Assembly: GCA_025458415.1 (NCBI GenBank)
Contig: JALOSN010000150.1
Coordinates: forward strand, 1-9,104
Length of the DNA stretch: 9,104 nucleotides
Direction of reading: 5' to 3'
DNA from: Hydrogenophaga sp.
GTDB lineage: Bacteria > Pseudomonadota > Gammaproteobacteria > Burkholderiales > Burkholderiaceae_C
The notes under the pieces are model-generated. The model ran no database searches. It was not told the DNA's origin and saw nothing but the letters and a program-made list of their open reading frames with translations. The number at the start of each line of letters is the position of its first letter. Position 1 is the first letter of the stretch. A program made the translations under genes and the position numbers. Of the stretch, positions 6,345-9,104 are shown piece by piece.

Positions 6345-7058
6345 ATGAAAACCTCCAACGCCAACTACATCGAGCGCCGTTCCGAAATCGAACACTACTT
6401 CGACCGGACCGCGGCCCAGGCCTGGGAGCGGCTGACCTCCAACGCGCCGGTGGGCCGCATCCGCGCGACCGTGCGTGCCGGGCGTGACCAGATGCGCAAC
6501 ACCCTGCTGGACTGGTTGCCGTCCGACATGCGCGGTCTGCGGCTTCTGGATGCCGGCTGCGGCACCGGCGCGTTTGCGGTGGAGGCGGCCCGACGTGGCG
6601 CCGAAGTGGTGGCCATCGACCTGTCGCCGACACTGGTGCAACTGGCGCGGGAGCGCCATGGTCAGGTGCAGGCCGGCGGGCAGGGGGGAGGCATCCGCTT
6701 CACCTCGGGCGACATGCTGGACGAAGGCCTCGGGCATTTCGACCATGTGGTGGCCATGGACTCGCTGATCCACTACGACACCGCCGACATCGTGGCGGCG
6801 CTGGACCGACTGTCCCGCCGCACCCGGGGCAGTCTGCTGTTTACCTTTGCGCCCCGCACGCCCCTGCTGGCCGCCATGCACCGCATGGGGCGGCTGTTCC
6901 CCCGAAGCGACCGCTCGCCGGCACTGACGCCGGTGTCTCAGGACCAGCTGCGCAGCGGCTTGCGGGCGCGCATCGGCCAGGACGGCTGGAGCGAGGGCCG
7001 TTCACGGCGGGTGGCAAGCGGTTTCTACACCTCGCAGGCGTGGGAGTGGCGCCGGTGA
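6345..7058 (+). CDS. bchM: BchM, Mg-protoporphyrin IX methyltransferase
   Basis: BchM transfers a methyl group from S-adenosylmethionine to the C13 propionate of Mg-protoporphyrin IX, directly after the BchH step. The 237-residue product is full length for the family. It has the N-terminal EIEHYFDRTAAQAWERLT segment, class I methyltransferase motif I LLDAGCGTGAF (67-77) followed by EVVAIDLSPTLVQLA, then FTSGDMLD, HFDHVVAMDSLIHY and the C-terminal LFPRSDRSPALTP and VASGFYTSQAWE signatures. It begins 11 nt after the bchL stop with no convincing Shine-Dalgarno site, so translation probably depends on upstream ribosomes. Its TGA overlaps the proposed lhaA GTG start. A Gly/Gln-rich loop (VQAGGQGGG) replaces a short linker before the GDMLD motif and is probably harmless. 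No lesion is seen. Confidence 0.96.
   Translation: MKTSNANYIERRSEIEHYFDRTAAQAWERLTSNAPVGRIRATVRAGRDQMRNTLLDWLPSDMRGLRLLDAGCGTGAFAVEAARRGAEVVAIDLSPTLVQLARERHGQVQAGGQGGGIRFTSGDMLDEGLGHFDHVVAMDSLIHYDTADIVAALDRLSRRTRGSLLFTFAPRTPLLAAMHRMGRLFPRSDRSPALTPVSQDQLRSGLRARIGQDGWSEGRSRRVASGFYTSQAWEWRR
7042..7046 (+). promoter_or_regulatory. Shine-Dalgarno site favouring a GTG start for lhaA
   Basis: GGGAG within the last codons of bchM stands 8 nt before GTG 7055. The next in-frame ATG (7064) would be 17 nt away, too far, and the GTG at 7040 lies upstream of this site. This is the basis for placing the lhaA start at 7055. Confidence 0.5.
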
Positions 7059-8485
7059 ACCTGATGCGCATGCTCTCACCGGCCTGGGCGATCGGCATCA
7101 CCCGGCGCTGGGTGCCCTTTGCCGATGCGGCGTCGGTCGAGTTGCCGCTGGGGCGTCTGCTGCGCCTGTCGTTGTTCCAGTTGTCCATTGGTATCACGCT
7201 GGCCTTGATGGTCGGCACCCTGAACCGGGTGATGATCGTCGAACTGGGGGTGCCCGCCTGGTGGGTGGCGCTGTCGGTGGCGCTGCCGCTGGTGTTTGCG
7301 CCAGCCAGGGCCCTGATAGGCTATCGCAGCGACACGCATCCTTCGGCGCTGGGGCTGCGCCGCATGCCGTACATGGGTCTTGGGACGCTGCTGATGTTCG
7401 GCGGCCTGGCCATCATGCCGTTTGCCCTGCTGCTGCTGACGCTGCCCGAGGGGCAGGGCGTGCCCGTGTGGGCTGGCCGTATCGGAGCGGCCCTGTCCTT
7501 CCTGCTGGTGGGGGCGGGCATCCAGGTCACGCAGACGGCGGGCATGGCCCTGGCCAGCGACCTTTCACCCGCGGACCGCCGGCCGCGAGTGGTTGCCCTG
7601 TTGTACACCATGCTGCTGCTGGGCCTGATAGCCGGCAGTGTCGGCCTGGGCGGTCTGCTGGCCGACTTCAGCCCGACACGGCTGGTTCAGGTGGTACAGG
7701 GTTGCGCGGTGCTGGTGGCCTTGCTGAACCTGGCCTCGTTGTGGAAGCAGGAACCCCGCCAGGCACGCCGTGGGGCACGCGAGGCGAACGGCTTCTCGCG
7801 CAGCTGGAAGCGGTTGATGGCGATACCCCGCATGCGCCGCTTTCTCTGGACCGTCGGCCTGGGCACCGCAGCCTTCAGCATGCAGGACATCGTGCTGGAA
7901 CCCTATGGCGGACAGGTGCTGGGCATGGACGTGGGCATGACCAGCCTGTTGACCGCCATGAGCGCAGCCGGTGCCTTGCTGGCTTTCGGCCTGTCGGCGC
8001 GCTTTCTGGGCCGGGGCATGGACCCGGTCCGGCTGGCCGCCCATGGCGCGCTGCTGGGCCTGCCGGCTTTCGCCCTGGTGATTTTTTCCGCGCCCCTGGC
8101 CATGGGCTGGATGTTCCAGCTCGGTGCAGCCCTGATCGGATTCGGCGGCGGCCTGTTCTCGGTCGGCATGCTGCTGACGGCCATGGACCTGCCCGAGCGC
8201 GAGCACACGGGTCTGGTCCTGGGGGCATGGGGTGCCGTGCAGGCGACCGCGGCCGGGGTGGCCATGGCCGTCGGTGGTGTGCTGCGCGACGCGGTGTCCG
8301 GTCTGGCCGCGGCCGGCTGGCTCGGCTCCGCACTCAACTCGCCAGTCACCGGCTACAGCTTTGTCTTCCACCTGGAAATCTACCTGCTGTTCGTGGTCCT
8401 GATTGCCCTCGGTCCCCTGGTCCGACGCCGGCGTGATGCACCACCGCAGCCCCGCACGATGGGTCTGGCCGAGATGCCGGGCTGA
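7055..8485 (+). CDS. lhaA: LhaA, PucC-family light-harvesting 1 assembly membrane protein
   Basis: LhaA belongs to the bacteriochlorophyll-delivery (PucC/LhaA) branch of the major facilitator superfamily. It is an inner-membrane protein required for efficient assembly of the LH1 core antenna. From the GTG at 7055 the product has 476 residues, as expected. It contains many hydrophobic helices (about 12), the signature PFADAASVELPLGRLLRLSL followed by FQLSIGITLALMVGTLNRVM, then RALIGYRSDTH, LRRMPYMGLGTLLMFGG, QDIVLEPYGGQVLGM, GAALIGFGGGLFSVGML, LGAWGAVQATAAGVAMAVGG and the end segment FHLEIYLLFVVLIALGPLVRRR. The position between bchM and puhA favours LhaA over the antenna-2 protein PucC. GTG 7055 overlaps the bchM stop as GTGA and has a suitable Shine-Dalgarno site. 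GTG 7040 and ATG 7064 are alternatives. No lesion is seen. Confidence 0.93.
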   Translation: MNLMRMLSPAWAIGITRRWVPFADAASVELPLGRLLRLSLFQLSIGITLALMVGTLNRVMIVELGVPAWWVALSVALPLVFAPARALIGYRSDTHPSALGLRRMPYMGLGTLLMFGGLAIMPFALLLLTLPEGQGVPVWAGRIGAALSFLLVGAGIQVTQTAGMALASDLSPADRRPRVVALLYTMLLLGLIAGSVGLGGLLADFSPTRLVQVVQGCAVLVALLNLASLWKQEPRQARRGAREANGFSRSWKRLMAIPRMRRFLWTVGLGTAAFSMQDIVLEPYGGQVLGMDVGMTSLLTAMSAAGALLAFGLSARFLGRGMDPVRLAAHGALLGLPAFALVIFSAPLAMGWMFQLGAALIGFGGGLFSVGMLLTAMDLPEREHTGLVLGAWGAVQATAAGVAMAVGGVLRDAVSGLAAAGWLGSALNSPVTGYSFVFHLEIYLLFVVLIALGPLVRRRRDAPPQPRTMGLAEMPG

Positions 8486-8555
8486 CCCCAACGCCACCGT
8501 TCCTTCTTGTCACACGCAACCGCCCGCCGAACCGCCTCACCTCAGGAGAACCACC
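8486..8555 (+). other. 70-nt lhaA-puhA intergenic leader
   Basis: This is the only real gap in the cluster. It is relatively rich in C and A on the + strand and holds a clear Shine-Dalgarno site near its 3' end. I see no stem-loop terminator with a T-run, no TGT-N12-ACA (CrtJ/PpsR) operator and no convincing sigma-70 promoter. A puh promoter could instead lie inside lhaA, as described for other purple bacteria. Confidence 0.6.
8544..8548 (+). promoter_or_regulatory. Shine-Dalgarno site for puhA
   Basis: AGGAG lies 7 nt before the puhA ATG at 8556. It is a strong, well-spaced site, consistent with the high expression needed for a structural reaction-centre subunit. Confidence 0.75.
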
Positions 8556-9104
8556 ATGGAAACAGGCGCCATCACCCAGTACGTCGACGTAGCCCAGCTC
8601 GTGCTGTATGCCTTCTGGGCCTTCTTTGCGGGGTTGATCTACTACCTTGTCAGGGAAAACCACCGCGAGGGTTACCCGATGGATCCCGGACGCGAAAACG
8701 GGCCCAAGACTTCGGGCTGGCCCAATGTGCCAGGCCCCAAGACCTATCGGCTGGCCGATGGCCGGGAACTGCTCAGCCCCGACCTGGCCCGTCCCGACGG
8801 CAGCTACGACGCTGAGCCCATGCACGGCTGGATCGGATCACCGCTGGAACCCAAGGGCGATCCGCTGCTGGCCGGTGTGGGGCCGGGCGCCTGGGCGCAG
8901 CGTGCCGATCACCCCGATATGACCTTCGAGGGTGAGGTCAAGATTGTCCCGTTGCGCGTGGCATCCGACCACGGCGTGGCACGGCAGGACACCGACCCAC
9001 GTGGGCTGCCGGTCTATGGCGCCGATGGTGAGGTGGCCGGCTCGGTCAAGGACATGTGGGTGGACCGCTCGGAGATGCTGTTCCGCTACATCGAAGTCGA
9101 CCTC
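8556..9104 (+). CDS. puhA: PuhA, photosynthetic reaction centre H subunit, truncated by window end
   Basis: PuhA caps the cytoplasmic face of the L/M reaction-centre core and shapes the proton path to the secondary quinone QB. The 183 visible residues are about 70% of the usual ~255-260. They begin METGAITQYVDVAQLVLYAF, continue into one transmembrane helix (about residues 12-32, ending AGLIYYL), then the conserved RENHREGYP and a soluble beta-rich domain with GPKTYRL, GDPLLAGVGPGAWAQR, KIVPLRVASD, GLPVYGADGEVAGSVKDMWV and DRSEMLFRYIEVDL. Glu173 falls at the position of Glu-H173 of Rhodobacter sphaeroides, which is important for proton delivery to QB. The frame is open to the last base. The usual downstream neighbours (puhB, puhC) would be outside the window. 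Confidence 0.95.
   Translation, partial: METGAITQYVDVAQLVLYAFWAFFAGLIYYLVRENHREGYPMDPGRENGPKTSGWPNVPGPKTYRLADGRELLSPDLARPDGSYDAEPMHGWIGSPLEPKGDPLLAGVGPGAWAQRADHPDMTFEGEVKIVPLRVASDHGVARQDTDPRGLPVYGADGEVAGSVKDMWVDRSEMLFRYIEVDL

Noticed and set aside
4981..6633. Minus-strand open frame (550 codons) across bchH, bchL and bchM
   Set aside because: It is the antisense shadow of three well-identified genes and crosses their boundaries without a plausible start site or domain.
8486..8555. CrtJ/PpsR operator or transcription terminator before puhA
   Set aside because: TGT and ACA triplets occur near 8509-8514 but not with 12-nt spacing, and no GC-rich stem followed by Ts is present.
1..9104. tRNA/rRNA genes, CRISPR arrays, insertion sequences, att sites
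   Set aside because: The window is almost wholly occupied by recognised photosynthesis genes. No cloverleaf-like, spaced-repeat or terminal-inverted-repeat structure was seen.

Overview
The window is part of a photosynthesis gene cluster from a purple phototrophic bacterium (Pseudomonadota). All recognisable genes lie on the + strand, closely packed and GC-rich (I estimate mid-to-high 60s % by eye). The order is bchN (3' end) - bchB - bchH - bchL - bchM - lhaA - puhA (5' part). This is the well-known bchFNBHLM-lhaA-puh superoperon arrangement. The sequence alone does not settle alpha-, beta- or gammaproteobacterial origin. A beta/gamma-type purple bacterium is a weak guess.

Layout. Bases 1-134 are the C-terminus of BchN. 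Bases 125-1741 hold bchB and 1675-5413 hold bchH (Mg-chelatase H subunit). bchL occupies 5410-6333, bchM 6345-7058, lhaA (PucC/LhaA family) 7055-8485, and puhA (reaction-centre H subunit) starts at 8556 and runs off the window. Most junctions overlap (bchN/bchB 10 nt, bchH/bchL ATGA, bchM/lhaA GTGA) or nearly abut (bchL-bchM 11 nt). The only real intergenic gap is 70 nt before puhA.

Function. BchH with BchI/BchD (not in the window) inserts Mg into protoporphyrin IX, and BchM methylates the product. BchL with BchN/BchB forms the dark-operative protochlorophyllide reductase (DPOR). LhaA is implicated in assembling the core antenna, and PuhA is the H subunit of the reaction centre that uses the pigment.

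The main anomaly is that two of the seven genes carry what look like short internal deletions that shift the frame near the 3' end. bchB loses about 38-44 nt after codon 512: its family-typical last 11 residues (TLYDAKAHFSR) are present but in another frame. bchH loses about 77 nt after codon 1008: the last 237 residues, excellent BchH sequence, continue in another frame. Everything around both lesions is well conserved. They are therefore either recent mutations (early loss of phototrophy, or strain variants) or sequencing/assembly errors. Raw reads would decide. Apart from these lesions I see an ordinary photosynthesis superoperon, with no hidden novel system, RNA gene, CRISPR array or mobile element.
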